Shown piece by piece: positions 30,389 through 40,983 of a stretch of 64,000 nt of DNA. Below the pieces are notes generated by a model, which saw nothing but the letters and a program-made list of their open reading frames with translations, had not been told where the DNA came from and searched no databases. The first letter of the stretch is position 1. Each line of letters opens with the position of its first letter. A program made the translations under genes and the position numbers. The stretch is from Bradyrhizobium stylosanthis (GTDB taxonomy: Bacteria > Pseudomonadota > Alphaproteobacteria > Rhizobiales > Xanthobacteraceae): contig NZ_LVEM01000001.1 of assembly GCF_001641335.1 (NCBI RefSeq), positions 1,090,580 to 1,154,579 of the forward strand, read 5' to 3'.

Positions 30389-30940
30389 ATGGCCTACAAC
30401 ATCGTCGTTATCGCCGGCAGCCTGCGCAAGGACAGCTTTTCGCTGAAGATCGCCAACGCGCTCACCAAGCTCGCGCCGGCCTCGCTCAAGCTCGAGGTCG
30501 TCACGCCGGCGGGCATCTCCTTCTTCAACCAGGACCTCGAGGGCGCGCCGCCCGCCGACTGGCTGGCGTTCCGCGACAAGCTGCAGAAGTCCGACGGCGT
30601 CATCTTCGTGACCCCCGAATACAACCGCGCCATCCCGGGCGTGCTGAAGAACGCCATCGACGTCGCCTCGCGCCCCTATGGCAAGAGCTCGTTCAACGGC
30701 AAGCCGGTCGGCATCGTCTCGAACTCGCCGGGCCCGCTCGGTGGCGTCAGCGCCGCCAAGACGCTGCAGAACATCCTGCCCGGCATTGCCGGCCCGATCA
30801 TGCAGCAGCCCGAGATCTACCTGAACGCCGTCGGCGACGCCTTCGATGCCGAGGGCAACCTCGCCAAGGACTCGCTGAAGGGCGTGCTGCAGGCCTACAT
30901 CGACGCCTTCGCCGCGCACGTGGCCAAGCACCACGGCTGA
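30389..30940 (+). CDS. NADPH-dependent FMN reductase family protein
   Basis: 183 residues. It has the flavodoxin-like fold of the YieF/ChrR type. IAGSLRKDSFSLKIANAL is the FMN phosphate loop, VTPEYNRAIPGVLKNAID is the conserved signature, and SNSPGPLGGVSA follows. Members reduce quinones, azo dyes or chromate with NAD(P)H through FMN; the physiological substrate here is unknown. It is a single gene, followed by a long inverted repeat. Confidence 0.95.
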   Translation: MAYNIVVIAGSLRKDSFSLKIANALTKLAPASLKLEVVTPAGISFFNQDLEGAPPADWLAFRDKLQKSDGVIFVTPEYNRAIPGVLKNAIDVASRPYGKSSFNGKPVGIVSNSPGPLGGVSAAKTLQNILPGIAGPIMQQPEIYLNAVGDAFDAEGNLAKDSLKGVLQAYIDAFAAHVAKHHG

Positions 30941-30955
30941 TCTCTAACTCTCGCC

Positions 30956-31040
30956 GTCATGGCCGGGCTTGTCCCGGCCATCCACGCTCTAGCTTGCGGC
31001 GACGAAGAACGTGGATGCCCGGGACAAGCCCGGGCATGAC
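30956..31040. repeat. Long intergenic inverted repeat (GTCATGGCCGGGCTTGTCCC type)
   Basis: The arm at 30956-30986 and its complement at 31010-31040 are 31 bases each with only about 2 mismatches, separated by 23 bases. Each arm can also fold on itself (GGCCGGG..CCCGGCC and GCCCGGG..CCCGGGC). I recognise this as a dispersed repeat common in Bradyrhizobium and Rhodopseudomonas. It lies between the FMN reductase and the DivIC-like gene and could act as a bidirectional 3' stem. Confidence 0.8.
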
Positions 31041-31095
31041 GACTGGCAGCGGGCGAGTTAGCACTCCCTTAACCAAGCTGCCCCATCTTCCCAAG

Positions 31096-31413
31096 ATGGT
31101 CTCCCGCGCGCGCCTGAAATCCATCCTGACCGGTCTTGCCCTCTACGCGATGGCGGCCGCCATCGTCGGCTATTTCGGCGTCAACGCCTATACCGGCAAG
31201 TACGGCCTCAACGCCCGCCAGGAACTCGACCAGGAGATCATCTCGTTGACGAGCGAGCTGGCGCAGCTCAAGCGCGAGCGCGCCAAGAGCGAGCAGCGGG
31301 TCTCGCTGCTGCGCTCCCAGAGGATCGACCCCGACATGCTGGACGAGCGGGCGCGCTTCCAGCTCGACTACGTCAATCCGCACGATCTCGTCCGGATGAT
31401 CCCCCAGAACTAG
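31096..31413 (+). CDS. FtsB/DivIC-like septum formation initiator protein
   Basis: 105 residues from the ATG at 31096. The frame is open further upstream only because it reads through the intergenic repeat. A short cytosolic N-terminus, one transmembrane helix (about 10-30) and a coiled coil (about 40-75, SLTSELAQLKRERAKSEQRV) are followed by the conserved end ARFQLDYVNPHDLVRMI. That is the layout of the FtsB/DivIC family of divisome proteins. Alphaproteobacterial members are often found between eno and pdhA, as here. Confidence 0.9.
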   Translation: MVSRARLKSILTGLALYAMAAAIVGYFGVNAYTGKYGLNARQELDQEIISLTSELAQLKRERAKSEQRVSLLRSQRIDPDMLDERARFQLDYVNPHDLVRMIPQN

Positions 31414-31574
31414 CGCCTTCGCGGGCCGTCCTCTCGCACACCGAAAGTCGCAGGACCGCTACCTTGACGGAGCGGAGGGGGTGGGGGCATGGCTGTTGCG
31501 GTGCGCGGCCCCGAGCTTGACGGAGATCAATCCGGCCGCGCCGGCACGCCCTAGATTGCCACCCGGAGGAAACG

Positions 31575-32537
31575 GTGATGAATGGGTCAATGCCCCGGCA
31601 TCACGCGGCCCGTGTCGAGGCCGCCATCGCATCAGGCCAGGCGGCTCGGTCCGCGCTCGTGGCCTCCTGGCGCCGTTCCTCCCGATTGCATCATCTCGAC
31701 CCCTCCGGCCGCGGCCTGCCGCAGCGGCTGACGGAGGTGGAACTCCGCACGGCGCGCGAGCGCATCGCGCCGCTGCTGGCCGCCGCGCAGGGCGCCATGG
31801 ACCGGCTCTATCAGGCCGTCGGTGCTGCCGGCTGCTGTGTGCTGCTGGCCGACGGCGAGGGGGTTCCCGTCGATCGCCGCGGTACGCCGGCGGACGATGC
31901 GACGTTCGAGTCCTGGGGCCTGTGGACCGGCGCGCTCTGGAGCGAGGAGCATGAAGGCACCAACGGCATCGGAACCTGCGTCGTCGAGCAGCGGCCGCTG
32001 ACGATCGACCGCGACCAGCACTTCTTCACGCGCAACACGCTTCTGAGCTGCACCGCCGTTCCGATCTACGATCACGAGGCGGCCTTCGCCGGCGTGCTCG
32101 ACGTTTCCTCCTGCCGCGCCGACCGCACCGATGCGTTTTCCAGTCTGATCGCGCTGGCGGCGGGGGAGGCGGCCAAACGTATCGAGGCCGATCTGTTCCG
32201 CCGCGCCTTCGCCCATGCCCGCATTGTGCTGACGCCGGGCTCGGACGGTCAGTCCATCGGCCTCGTCGCGGTCGATGCGGACGATCTCGTGATCGGCGCG
32301 ACCCGCACCGCACGGGCGGGACTTGGGATCGCGCCCGGCCGTCCTTTGCAACCGGTGCCCGCGGCCGACCTGCTCGGCGGCGAACCCGCGCATGACCACC
32401 TTGCCGGCGGCCAGCGCGCGGTGCTGCAGCGGGCGCTGCTCCGCGCCGGCGGCAATGTGTCGGCCGCCGCCAAGGCCCTCGGCGTCAGCCGCGCCACGCT
32501 GCACAGGAAGCTGAAGCGGTTCGAGATCAAGCACTGA
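31575..32537 (+). CDS. GAF-domain regulator with Fis-type HTH, lacking the sigma-54 AAA+ domain
   Basis: 320 residues. The N-terminal ~230 residues contain a GAF-like sensor region of the AcoR type (SWRRSSRLHHLDP, then LWSEEHEGTNGIGTCVVEQRPL and AVPIYDHEAAFAGVLD). The C-terminal ~45 residues are a Fis-type helix-turn-helix (GGNVSAAAKALGVSRATLH). AcoR-like activators have an AAA+ sigma-54-interacting domain of about 240 residues between these parts; here only about 50 residues lie there. It therefore probably works with ordinary sigma-70 promoters or as a repressor. The next gene is an AcoD-like aldehyde dehydrogenase, its most likely target. Confidence 0.88.
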   Translation: MMNGSMPRHHAARVEAAIASGQAARSALVASWRRSSRLHHLDPSGRGLPQRLTEVELRTARERIAPLLAAAQGAMDRLYQAVGAAGCCVLLADGEGVPVDRRGTPADDATFESWGLWTGALWSEEHEGTNGIGTCVVEQRPLTIDRDQHFFTRNTLLSCTAVPIYDHEAAFAGVLDVSSCRADRTDAFSSLIALAAGEAAKRIEADLFRRAFAHARIVLTPGSDGQSIGLVAVDADDLVIGATRTARAGLGIAPGRPLQPVPAADLLGGEPAHDHLAGGQRAVLQRALLRAGGNVSAAAKALGVSRATLHRKLKRFEIKH

Positions 32538-32546
32538 GTTCTATCC

Positions 32547-32653
32547 CCTCATGGTGAGGAGACCGCGCAGCGGTCGTCTCGAACAATGCAGGCCCCGCAG
32601 TGCCCGCAACCATCCTTCGAGACGCGCGCAAGGGCGCGCTCCTCAGGATGAGG
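32547..32653. repeat. Intergenic inverted repeat (CCTCATGGTGAGGAG type)
   Basis: The left arm (about 32547-32583, CCTCATGGTGAGGAG to CGTCTCGAA) is largely complementary to the right arm (about 32616-32653, TTCGAGACGC to CTCAGGATGAGG). Internal hairpins are also possible. I recognise the type as a dispersed intergenic repeat of Bradyrhizobium. It separates the GAF-Fis regulator from the aldehyde dehydrogenase. Confidence 0.75.
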
Positions 32654-32815
32654 ACCGAGAACGTGGATGCGGCCGCATCACCTGTCGCAGAACTGCGACA
32701 GGTCCGCTCCGCCATCGCTCCCGCCCGGGCTGACAGAAAACACCTTCCGCGAGATCGTCAGCGCAAGTCGTGAACACACGGCGGATCGCGCAAACAGCAA
32801 CATCGGGAGTGAGCA

Positions 32816-34333
32816 ATGAACAAGGTGGAATTCCTCGGCGTCACCCAAAACCCCTTCGCCGAACGCTACGACAATTTCATCGGCGGCAAGTTTGTCGCGC
32901 CGAAGTCCGGCAAGTATTTCGACAACGCCTCGCCGGTGAACGGCCAGATCGTCTGCAAGATCGCGCGCTCCGACGCGCAGGACGTCGAAGCCGCCCTCGA
33001 CGCGGCGCATGCCGCCAAGGGCGCCTGGGGCCGCACCAGCGTTGCCGAGCGCGCCGCGGTCCTCAACAGGATCGCTGATCGCATGGAGGAGAATCTCGAG
33101 CGCCTTGCGATCGCGGAGACCTGGGACAACGGTAAGCCGATCCGCGAGACCCGCGCAGCCGACCTGCCGCTCGCCATCGACCATTTCCGTTATTTCGCCG
33201 GCGTGGTGCGCGCCCAGGAAGGCTCGATCGGCGAGATCGACGAAGACACCATCGCCTATCATTTCCACGAGCCGCTCGGCGTGGTCGGCCAGATCATTCC
33301 CTGGAACTTCCCGCTGCTGATGGCGTGCTGGAAGCTTGCGCCTGCGCTGGCCGCCGGCAATTGCGTCGTGCTCAAGCCCGCCGAGCAGACCCCGGCCTCG
33401 ATCATGGTCTGGGCCGAGATCGTCGGTGACCTCTTGCCGCCAGGCGTGCTCAACGTCGTCAACGGCTTTGGCCTCGAGGCCGGCAAGCCGCTGGCGTCGA
33501 GCCCGCGCATCGCCAAGATCGCTTTCACCGGCGAAACCTCGACGGGCCGGCTGATCATGCAATATGCCAGCCAGAACCTCATCCCGGTCACGCTGGAGCT
33601 CGGCGGCAAGTCGCCCAACATCTTCTTCAAGGACGTCACCGCGGAAGACGACGATTTCTTCGACAAGGCGATCGAGGGCTTCGTCATGTTCGCGCTGAAC
33701 CAGGGCGAGGTCTGCACCTGTCCGAGCCGGGCGCTGGTCCACGCCGACATCTACGACCGCTTCATGGAGCGGGCGCTGAAGCGCGTCGCCGCCATCAAGC
33801 AGGGCGATCCGCGCGTGGCCGACACCATGATCGGCGCGCAGGCCTCCAGCGAGCAGCTCGCAAAGATCCTCTCCTATATCGACATCGGCAAGCAGGAGGG
33901 GGCGAAGGTGCTGGCCGGCGGCGGACGTGCCGAGCTCGGCGGCGATCTCGCCAGTGGCTTCTACGTCCAGCCGACGGTGTTCGAAGGCCACAACAAGATG
34001 CGCATCTTCCAGGAGGAGATTTTCGGCCCCGTGGTCTCGGTCACGACCTTCAAGACCGATGAGGAGGCGCTCGCGATTGCCAACGACACGCTCTATGGCC
34101 TGGGCGCCGGGGTCTGGAGCCGCGATGCCAATCGCTGCTACCGCTTCGGCCGGGCGATCCAGGCTGGCCGGGTCTGGACCAACTGCTACCACGCCTATCC
34201 CGCGCACGCGGCGTTCGGCGGCTACAAGCAGTCGGGCGTCGGCCGCGAGACCCACAAGATGATGCTCGATCACTACCAGCAGACCAAGAATCTCCTGGTC
34301 AGCTACAGCCCGAAGAAGCTCGGCTTCTTCTGA
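32816..34333 (+). CDS. NAD(P)-dependent aldehyde dehydrogenase (AcoD/ExaC-like)
   Basis: 505 residues, preceded by GGGAGTGAGCA. It oxidises an aldehyde (acetaldehyde in the best-known AcoD relatives) to the acid. It has the Rossmann region [20 protein letters not shown], the catalytic Glu in LELGGKSPN, the catalytic Cys in [11 protein letters not shown], and [10 protein letters not shown]. The upstream GAF-Fis regulator resembles the activator of acetoin/alcohol catabolism genes, which supports a role in C2 alcohol or aldehyde use. A hairpin lies 15 bases after the stop. Confidence 0.95.
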   Translation: MNKVEFLGVTQNPFAERYDNFIGGKFVAPKSGKYFDNASPVNGQIVCKIARSDAQDVEAALDAAHAAKGAWGRTSVAERAAVLNRIADRMEENLERLAIAETWDNGKPIRETRAADLPLAIDHFRYFAGVVRAQEGSIGEIDEDTIAYHFHEPLGVVGQIIPWNFPLLMACWKLAPALAAGNCVVLKPAEQTPASIMVWAEIVGDLLPPGVLNVVNGFGLEAGKPLASSPRIAKIAFTGETSTGRLIMQYASQNLIPVTLELGGKSPNIFFKDVTAEDDDFFDKAIEGFVMFALNQGEVCTCPSRALVHADIYDRFMERALKRVAAIKQGDPRVADTMIGAQASSEQLAKILSYIDIGKQEGAKVLAGGGRAELGGDLASGFYVQPTVFEGHNKMRIFQEEIFGPVVSVTTFKTDEEALAIANDTLYGLGAGVWSRDANRCYRFGRAIQAGRVWTNCYHAYPAHAAFGGYKQSGVGRETHKMMLDHYQQTKNLLVSYSPKKLGFF

Positions 34334-34347
34334 TCGAAGATGTGATC

Positions 34348-34369
34348 GGGCGGACGAGGAAGTCCGCCC
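34348..34369 (+). terminator. Hairpin after the aldehyde dehydrogenase gene
   Basis: GGGCGGAC (34348-34355) and GTCCGCCC (34362-34369) form a perfect 8-bp GC-rich stem with a 6-base loop just after the stop codon. No T-run follows. Confidence 0.6.
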
Positions 34370-34477
34370 GGCCGTCATCCATCTGTCAGAGTCTTGGGAC
34401 AAGACGGCAGCGCCGCCCGTTCGGGGCCGGCGCTGCTGGCGTTCGAGGCGATGCCAGGCAAAGACGGAGACTTGGCG

Positions 34478-35857
34478 ATGCCGAACACGCGTTCACAACG
34501 CGCGATGTATATTGGGGCGATGCTGCTCGGTGCCGCGGTGCTCCCGCTGTCGATGGCTTTCGCGCAGACCGCTGCGGCGCCATCGGGCGCAAAACCCTTC
34601 CTGACCGTCGATGGAAAGGCGCCGCTGGTCCTCGGACATCGCGGCCTGCCGGGACTGGTGCCCGAGGAGACCGAGGCCTCCTATGACCTCGCCGCCGCCG
34701 TCGGGACCGACGCGCTCGAAGAGGATTTGCACCTGACCAAGGATTGCGTCCTGGTCGTGCGCCACAATCCCTGGCTGAGCGACAACACCAATGTTGCCGA
34801 AGTGGCGAAGACCAACGCGTCCGTGGCCGCGCGCAAGCGCACGGTGCCAGGCGTTCGCGTCAAGGCGCCGGCGTCGCCAACCGCGCCTGCCGATTACCTG
34901 ACGGATCTCACCGATCCCTCGGATCCGAAATCGGTGCTGAAGTCATTGATCGTGGACGGCGAGGACCACACCAACGACTGGTCGATCACCGATTTCACCA
35001 TGGCCGAGCTGAAGACCCTGATCGGCGGCACCACCTACGACGCCGCAAACGAGCGGCCGAAGGTCTTCAACGGCAAGCTTCCGGTCATCAGCTTCCAGGA
35101 CGTCATCGACATCGCCAGGGCCAGGAGCAAGGAGACCGGACGGTCCATCCTGGTCTACCCCGAAACCAAGAACCCGACCTGGAACAACGCGCAGGCGATC
35201 GCCAATGGCTGCGGCGCCCCCGGTAGCCGCCCGCTCGAGGATGCCCTGATCAAGATCATCGGGGACAGCGGCCTCAACACCACGGATGCTCCCATCCTCG
35301 TTCAGAGCTTCGAGCCCGGCAGCCTGAAATATATGCGCAGCCACGGCCTGCAGACGCGGCAGGTCCAGCTGATCGACGGCAACGGCATCGACTTCAAGTC
35401 CGGCAAGGTCCTGCTCAACAACATCACGAGCTCGCGTCCGTTCGACTGGACGGTTGCAGGCGATGGGCGCCTCTACGATGCGATGCTGACCCCGGAGGGG
35501 CTTGCCGAGATCAAGACCTATGCCGACGGCATCGGTCCTTGGAAGGCCTACATCGTTCCACTCAAGATCGCACCGTGGAAGGACAGCAATGCCGACGGCA
35601 CGCCCTACAAGGGATCGACGCCGGAGGCGACGACGCAGGAGGCGACCAGCCTCGTCGCCGATGCGCACAAGCTCGGCCTGTTCGTGCACGTCTTCACGTT
35701 CCGCAACGAGAAGAAATATCTCGCGGCCGACTATCGCGGCGATCCCAGCCTTGAATATCTCAAATTTTTCCGACTTGGCGTCGACGGGGTCTTCAGCGAC
35801 TTCACCCATACCGGCGTTGCCGCCCGTGCAGCGTATTTGCGCGAGCTGGGCTGGTAG
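34478..35857 (+). CDS. Exported glycerophosphodiester phosphodiesterase
   Basis: 459 residues from the ATG at 34478 (GGAGA 10-14 bases upstream); the frame is open from 34394. A signal peptide ends near residue 30 (PLSMAFAQT). The catalytic GlpQ-type core has the first His/Arg in LGHRGLPG, then PEETEASYDLAAAVGTDALEEDLHLTKD (metal Glu/Asp), and VRHNPWLSDNTN with the second His. It releases glycerol 3-phosphate from lipid headgroups, likely in the periplasm. It is longer than typical GlpQ (about 350); the extra lies in inserts near residues 110-160. It appears to be a single gene. Confidence 0.93.
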   Translation: MPNTRSQRAMYIGAMLLGAAVLPLSMAFAQTAAAPSGAKPFLTVDGKAPLVLGHRGLPGLVPEETEASYDLAAAVGTDALEEDLHLTKDCVLVVRHNPWLSDNTNVAEVAKTNASVAARKRTVPGVRVKAPASPTAPADYLTDLTDPSDPKSVLKSLIVDGEDHTNDWSITDFTMAELKTLIGGTTYDAANERPKVFNGKLPVISFQDVIDIARARSKETGRSILVYPETKNPTWNNAQAIANGCGAPGSRPLEDALIKIIGDSGLNTTDAPILVQSFEPGSLKYMRSHGLQTRQVQLIDGNGIDFKSGKVLLNNITSSRPFDWTVAGDGRLYDAMLTPEGLAEIKTYADGIGPWKAYIVPLKIAPWKDSNADGTPYKGSTPEATTQEATSLVADAHKLGLFVHVFTFRNEKKYLAADYRGDPSLEYLKFFRLGVDGVFSDFTHTGVAARAAYLRELGW

Positions 35858-36112
35858 GCGGCACCGCGATTCGGCCGCGCGCGAAGGCTTGGAGCCGTCG
35901 ATAAACGTGTCCGAATTTCGTCGCGTCGGCGGCGCACGGCAGCGTCGCTGGCGGGTGAGCTAAAGTTGCCTGATCGAGCCTAAAGGTTTTGCAAAGTTTC
36001 GACCACGTTGCAGTGCGGCATAATGAAAGTCGTGCCATGTCGCCGCGGTGCTTTCCAAGGGCGTTTGACTTGGGTTAGAGAGGGCAGAAGTTTTCTCTGA
36101 CCCGGAATTCCC

Positions 36113-37135
36113 ATGGCCGCACCCAAGAAAGCCGCCGCAGGCGCTGCACAGGACAAGACCGACGGCGGCTCGCCCCCGGAGTTCACCAGGGAGCAGGAGC
36201 TCAAGGCGCTCCGCGAGATGCTCCTGATCCGGCGGTTCGAGGAAAAGGCCGGCCAGCTCTACGGCATGGGCGCCATCGGCGGCTTCTGCCATCTCTATAT
36301 CGGCCAGGAGGCCGTGGTGGTCGGCATGCAGATGGCCCTCAGGGAGGGCGATCAGGTCATCACCGGCTATCGCGATCACGGCCACATGCTGGCCACCGGC
36401 ATGGAAGCCAACGGCGTGATGGCCGAGCTCACGGGTCGCCGCGGCGGCTATTCCAAGGGCAAGGGCGGCTCCATGCACATGTTCAGCAAGGAGAAGCACT
36501 TCTACGGCGGCCACGGCATCGTCGGCGCCCAGGTTTCGCTCGGCACCGGTCTTGCGTTCGCCAATCACTATCGCGGCAACGGCAATGTCAGCGTCACCTA
36601 TTTCGGCGACGGCGCGGCCAACCAGGGCCAGGTCTATGAGAGCTTCAACATGGCGGAGCTCTGGAAGCTGCCGGTGATCTTCGTCATCGAGAACAACCGT
36701 TACGCCATGGGCACCGCGGTCTCGCGCGCCTCGGCCCAGCAGGATTTCTCCAAGCGCGGCGTGTCCTTCAACATCCCCGGCAAGCAGGTCGACGGCATGG
36801 ACGTCCGCGCCGTCAAGGCGGCGGGCGAGGAGGCGGCGGCCTGGTGCCGCGCCGGCAAGGGCCCCTTCATCCTGGAGATGCAGACCTACCGCTATCGCGG
36901 CCACTCGATGTCCGACCCTGCGAAATATCGCACGCGCGAGGAGGTCGAGAAGGTTCGCCATGACCAGGACCCGATCGAGCAGGTGCGCAATCGCCTGCTG
37001 GCGGCCAAGGTCAGCGAGGCCGACCTCAAGGCGATCGACGCCGAGGTGCGCGACATCGTCAACGCATCCGCCGACTTTGCCCAGCATGATCCCGAGCCGG
37101 ATGCCGCCGAGCTCTGGACTGACGTTTACCGCTGA
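36113..37135 (+). CDS. pdhA: Pyruvate dehydrogenase E1 component, alpha subunit
   Basis: 340 residues. With PdhB it forms the thiamine-diphosphate-dependent E1 that decarboxylates pyruvate. The TPP motif is [20 protein letters not shown] through VIENN. The substrate region [15 protein letters not shown] and the phosphorylation-loop-like [11 protein letters not shown] are present. The first ~20 residues are Lys/Ala/Gly-rich. It heads a seven-gene run to lpd (36113-42405) with short gaps, so probably one operon. Confidence 0.97.
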   Translation: MAAPKKAAAGAAQDKTDGGSPPEFTREQELKALREMLLIRRFEEKAGQLYGMGAIGGFCHLYIGQEAVVVGMQMALREGDQVITGYRDHGHMLATGMEANGVMAELTGRRGGYSKGKGGSMHMFSKEKHFYGGHGIVGAQVSLGTGLAFANHYRGNGNVSVTYFGDGAANQGQVYESFNMAELWKLPVIFVIENNRYAMGTAVSRASAQQDFSKRGVSFNIPGKQVDGMDVRAVKAAGEEAAAWCRAGKGPFILEMQTYRYRGHSMSDPAKYRTREEVEKVRHDQDPIEQVRNRLLAAKVSEADLKAIDAEVRDIVNASADFAQHDPEPDAAELWTDVYR

Positions 37136-37164
37136 ACGCGCGCAAGCTTTCTTTTGGAGTCGAT

Positions 37165-38547
<1,383 letters not shown>

Positions 38548-38550
38548 ACC

Positions 38551-38853
38551 ATGGCGGGCCCGAAGGAGCAGCCACTGCCGCCCGACGTCATGACCCGCGA
38601 CGACGCGGTCGAGATCTTGCGCGTGTTCGTGCTGGACGGCGGGCTGTCGATGGCGTTCCAGCGGGCCTTCGAGGAACCCGACATGTGGGGCCTCCTGCTC
38701 GTCGATCTCGCCCGCCACGCCGCGCGCGCCTATGCGCGCGAGAGCGAGTACACCGAGGAAGACGCGCTGAACCGGATCCTCGACATGTTCCAGGCCGAGA
38801 TCGAGCGTCCGACGGACACCGGCACCACGACGCCGCGCGGGAAGGGGCACTGA
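38551..38853 (+). CDS. DUF5076 domain-containing protein in the pdh operon
   Basis: 100 residues, starting 3 bases after pdhB. It has LPPDVMTRDDAVEILRVFVL followed by GGLSMAFQRAFEEPDMWG and HAARAYARESEYTEEDAL, the pattern of the small DUF5076 family. It is soluble, acidic and mostly helical. The function is unknown; its position between E1-beta and the other pdh genes is the only clue. Its stop is 2 bases before the deaminase start codon. Confidence 0.85.
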   Translation: MAGPKEQPLPPDVMTRDDAVEILRVFVLDGGLSMAFQRAFEEPDMWGLLLVDLARHAARAYARESEYTEEDALNRILDMFQAEIERPTDTGTTTPRGKGH

Positions 38854-38855
38854 CC

Positions 38856-39308
38856 GTGGCGATCGAATCCCGTCATTTCGATTTCATGCTCGAGGCGATC
38901 CGCGAGGCGGAAGCCTCGATCGCACAGGGCGGCCTGCCGATCGGCGCGGTGCTGACGCGCGACGACAAGATCATCGCCCGCGGCCACAACAACCGCGTGC
39001 AGGAGAACAACGTCATCCTGCACGGCGAGATGAGCTGCCTGCGCGAGGCCGGCGCGATCACGTTCCACGACACCGTCATGTACACCACGCTGTCGCCTTG
39101 CTCGATGTGCGCCGGCGCGCTCGCGCTGTTCAAGGTCAAGCTGGTGGTGATCGGGGAGTCCGTCACCTTCGAGGGCTCCAAGGACATTCTCGACAAGTTC
39201 GGTATCCCCTGGATCGATCTTGCCGACGACCGTTCCATCACCATGATGAAGAATTGGCGTTCCGTCCCTGCCAATGAGCGCCTGTGGCAGGGCGACATCG
39301 GCAACTAA
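38856..39308 (+). CDS. Nucleoside/cytosine deaminase family protein
   Basis: 150 residues from the GTG at 38856. It has the zinc cytidine-deaminase-like fold: His and catalytic Glu in LHGEMSCLREAG, and the two zinc cysteines in LSPCSMCAGAL. The closest relatives by pattern are yeast-type cytosine deaminases and guanine/tRNA adenosine deaminases; IPWIDLADDRSI near the end fits the cytosine/nucleoside deaminase branch. It starts 2 bases after the DUF5076 stop, so it is embedded in the pdh operon, though no metabolic link to pyruvate oxidation is obvious. Confidence 0.9.
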   Translation: MAIESRHFDFMLEAIREAEASIAQGGLPIGAVLTRDDKIIARGHNNRVQENNVILHGEMSCLREAGAITFHDTVMYTTLSPCSMCAGALALFKVKLVVIGESVTFEGSKDILDKFGIPWIDLADDRSITMMKNWRSVPANERLWQGDIGN

Positions 39309-39371
39309 ACCTGGTCTGTTCGTCTCCACTGTCGGAGGCGGCGTTTTTGCAAAGTTCTTCTTGAGGTCAGC

Positions 39372-40724
39372 ATGCCCATCAACATCCTGATGCCCGCTCT
39401 CTCGCCGACGATGGAGAAGGGCAACCTCGCCAAATGGCTGAAGAAGGAAGGCGACAAGGTCAAATCCGGCGACGTGATCGCCGAGATCGAGACCGACAAG
39501 GCGACCATGGAGGTCGAGGCCATCGACGAGGGCACGATCGCCAAGATCCTGGTGCCCGAGGGCACGCAGGATGTGCCGGTCAACGACGTGATCGCGGTGC
39601 TCGCCGGCGAAGGCGAGGACGTGAAGGCCGCAGGCGCCGCCAAGCCCAGCGCGTCGGCTGCGCCGCCGAAGGCTGCGGAGGCTCCCGCGGCTCCGGCTGC
39701 CGCACCGGCTCCCGCTGCGCCCAAGGCTGCACCGGCGCCCGCAGCGGCTCCGGCGCCGCAGGCTGCCGCCCCTGCCGCGCAGGCCAACGGTCATGGCGGC
39801 CGCGTGTTCTCCTCGCCGCTGGCGCGGCGTCTGGCCAAGGATGCCGGCATCGATGTCGCCATGGTCACCGGTACCGGCCCGCACGGCCGCGTGGTCGCCC
39901 GCGACGTCGAGCAGGCCAAGTCCGGCAAGGGCCTCAAGGCGCCCGCGGCGGCGCCGTCAGGCGCGCCTGGAATCGCGCCCACCATGTCGGACAAGCAGAT
40001 CCTGTCGCTGTTCGAGCCGGGCTCCTACGACATCGTCCCGCATGACGGCATGCGCCGCACGATCGCGCAGCGCCTGACCGCGTCGATCCAGAACGTGCCG
40101 CACTTCTTCCTCACCATCGACTGCGACATCGGCAAGCTGATGGCCGCGCGCGAGGAGATCAACGCCGCCGCGCCGAAGGACAAGGAGAAGAAGCCGCTCT
40201 ACAAGATCTCGGTCAACGACTTCGTCATCAAGGCGATGGCGGTGGCGCTGCAGAAGATCCCGAACTGCAACGTCAGCTGGACCGAAAGCGGTATGGTCAA
40301 GCACCACCATTCCGACGTCGGCGTCGCCGTCGCGATGCCCGGCGGCCTGATCACGCCGATCATCCGCAAGGCCGAGACCAAGACGCTCTCGACCATCTCC
40401 AACGAGATGAAGGATTTTGCCGCGCGCGCGCGTTCGCGCAAGCTGAAGCCCGAGGAATACCAGGGCGGCACCACCGCCGTCTCCAACCTCGGCATGTACG
40501 GCATCAGCCACTTCACCGCCGTGATCAACCCGCCGCATGCCACCATCCTCGCGGTCGGCACCAGCGAGGAGCGGCCCGTCGTGCGCGGCGGCAAGATCGA
40601 GATCGCGCACATGATGAGCGTGACCTTGTCCTGCGATCACCGCGCCATCGACGGCGCGCTCGGCGCCGAACTGATCGGTGCGTTCAAGCAGCTGATCGAA
40701 AACCCCGTCATGATGATGGTCTGA
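39372..40724 (+). CDS. pdhC: Dihydrolipoyllysine acetyltransferase (E2) of pyruvate dehydrogenase
   Basis: 450 residues. The lipoyl domain (1-78) has [14 protein letters not shown] long Ala/Pro linker (about 88-140) is followed by the peripheral subunit-binding domain (SSPLARRLAKDAGIDVAMV, about 142-180). The catalytic domain (about 215-450) ends with the active-site motif SCDHRAIDGALGAELIGAF. It transfers the acetyl group to CoA and forms the core of the complex. An 8-base gap leads to a small membrane protein gene. Confidence 0.97.
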   Translation: MPINILMPALSPTMEKGNLAKWLKKEGDKVKSGDVIAEIETDKATMEVEAIDEGTIAKILVPEGTQDVPVNDVIAVLAGEGEDVKAAGAAKPSASAAPPKAAEAPAAPAAAPAPAAPKAAPAPAAAPAPQAAAPAAQANGHGGRVFSSPLARRLAKDAGIDVAMVTGTGPHGRVVARDVEQAKSGKGLKAPAAAPSGAPGIAPTMSDKQILSLFEPGSYDIVPHDGMRRTIAQRLTASIQNVPHFFLTIDCDIGKLMAAREEINAAAPKDKEKKPLYKISVNDFVIKAMAVALQKIPNCNVSWTESGMVKHHHSDVGVAVAMPGGLITPIIRKAETKTLSTISNEMKDFAARARSRKLKPEEYQGGTTAVSNLGMYGISHFTAVINPPHATILAVGTSEERPVVRGGKIEIAHMMSVTLSCDHRAIDGALGAELIGAFKQLIENPVMMMV

Positions 40725-40732
40725 GATGGCGC

Positions 40733-40966
40733 ATGACGACGCGCTGGCCCTGGATCTCGATGCTGGTTTCGCTGATCCTCACGCTCAGCCCGCACGGCCG
40801 CGAGATCATTGACGCCGCCTTCTTCGCCGGCGAGGCGCTGTCGCGCAACATCTGGGCGCCGATCGCGCTCACCATCTTCGCCATCATGGCGGCGGTCATT
40901 CTCATGGAATGGCTGATCAGAATCTACATCCTCAATCGCCGCGCCCGCGGCGCAACGACCGCTTGA
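40733..40966 (+). CDS. Small membrane protein in the pdh operon
   Basis: 77 residues with two hydrophobic segments (about 7-19 and 43-66, APIALTIFAIMAAVILMEWL) and a basic C-terminus. It lies between pdhC (8-base gap) and lpd (17-base gap) on the same strand. No family recognised. It may simply be a lineage-specific passenger; a membrane anchor or sensor linked to the complex is speculation. Confidence 0.6.
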   Translation: MTTRWPWISMLVSLILTLSPHGREIIDAAFFAGEALSRNIWAPIALTIFAIMAAVILMEWLIRIYILNRRARGATTA

Positions 40967-40983
40967 GTTGAATGGGAGCCGCC

